A stretch of 14,508 nt of DNA from positions 1 to 14,508 of the forward strand of contig JBJXHG010000132.1 of assembly GCA_046160865.1 (NCBI GenBank), in the 5' to 3' direction. Source of the DNA: JBJXHG01 sp046160865 (lineage in GTDB: Bacteria; Planctomycetota; UBA1135; GCA-002686595). Position numbers and translations under genes: made by a program. Positions 14,233 through 14,508 of this stretch are shown here, piece by piece. A model generated the notes under the pieces. It saw nothing but the letters and a program-made list of their open reading frames with translations. It ran no database searches and was not told where the DNA came from. Within the stretch, counting starts at the first letter, position 1; each line of letters starts with the position of its first letter.

Positions 14233-14292
14233 GGCAGCAAGCGCCGGGACAAGAAGAAGCAGGTGAAAACGGCCGGCGCGCGGGCTGCCTGA
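14209..14292 (+). other. Small basic open frame entering the first tandem repeat
   Basis: GTG 14209 (AAAGG 4 nt upstream, tighter than ideal) opens a 27-codon frame ending at TGA 14292. The product is basic (SKRRDKKKQVKT in the middle, GARAA at the end). The same C-terminal peptide recurs in the second repeat unit as a 25-codon frame from ATG 14340 to TGA 14417, and the third unit again has an ATG at 14465. No family is recognised; translation is unproven. Confidence 0.2.
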
Positions 14293-14508
14293 AACCGAGG
14301 ACACGCGGCGTGCACATCCCGCTCGCTGGCGCGAGCCGGATGTGCGCCGCTGCGAGCGGCAGCAAGCGCCGGGACAAGAAGCAGCAGGTGAAAACGGCCG
14401 GCGCGCGGGCTGCCTGAAACCGAGGACACGCGGCGTGCACATCCCGCTCGCTGGCGCGAGCCGGATGTGCGCCGCTGCGAGCGGCAGCAAGCGCCGGGAC
14501 AAGAAGCA
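14233..14508. repeat. 125-bp tandem repeat array, continuing past the window
   Basis: Copy 1 is 14233-14357, copy 2 is 14358-14482, and copy 3 begins at 14483 and is cut at 14508. Copies 1 and 2 differ at a single base (A versus C in the AAGAAG/CAGCAGG stretch). Each unit contains a long hairpin (14305-14350 and 14430-14475): 15-nt arms with one mismatch around a 4-nt loop, with a further GCGGC/GCCGC pairing outside a 2-nt bulge. The near-identity points to recent amplification. The period is not a multiple of three, so the array cannot encode one repeating protein in a single frame. Confidence 0.95.

Noticed and set aside
13981..14502. Minus-strand open frame of about 170 codons across the tandem repeats
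   Set aside because: The 125-bp period shifts frame in each copy, the peptide has no recognisable domain, and openness is expected in GC-rich repeats.
14233..14508. Tandem repeats considered as a CRISPR array
   Set aside because: The units are contiguous 125-bp copies with no unique spacers and no cas genes nearby.

Overview
This is a high-GC bacterial chromosome window (GC- and CG-rich codons, GTG and TTG starts alongside ATG). It carries mostly housekeeping genes on the minus strand. Gene content and the style of SSB, S16 and L31 fit a Planctomycetota-like or other deep-branching GC-rich Gram-negative lineage. That placement is an impression from protein style and gene order, not a demonstration; no rRNA or other direct taxonomic marker is present.

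Left part (1-3887, minus): a leucyl aminopeptidase (pepA) that runs off the left edge lies just downstream of an ETF-ubiquinone oxidoreductase. Upstream of these is a small YycE-like VOC protein. Next (3979-4636) lies a decayed type I restriction-modification locus: the N-terminus of HsdM with an internal deletion, abutting an out-of-frame RhuM-like fragment that contains a striking 25-bp palindrome.

Middle (4745-9157): a second VOC protein sits downstream of a LOG-family phosphoribohydrolase whose promoter looks leaderless. A class I methyltransferase of the YWAxxWP type is divergent from it. Then comes a probable minus-strand operon ssb - moaX (fused MoaD-MoaE) - ycbL-like metallo-hydrolase. 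Divergent from ssb is a small PilZ c-di-GMP receptor with an extended -10 promoter.

Right part (9305-13907, minus): a compact six-gene cluster rpsP - endonuclease III-like gene - maf - rpmE - prfA - prmC. It covers ribosomal proteins S16 and L31, release factor RF1 and the methyltransferase that modifies RF1. Two pairs overlap by 4 nt (maf/rpmE ATGA, prfA/prmC GTGA), suggesting translational coupling. The endonuclease III-like protein keeps the four iron-sulfur cysteines but appears to have lost both catalytic residues, and it has a ~130-residue Lys/Ala-rich tail.

Right edge (13908-14508): no convincing gene. It holds two inverted repeats upstream of rpsP and then a 125-bp tandem repeat (two full copies and the start of a third, cut by the window) with a strong hairpin and a tiny open frame in each unit.
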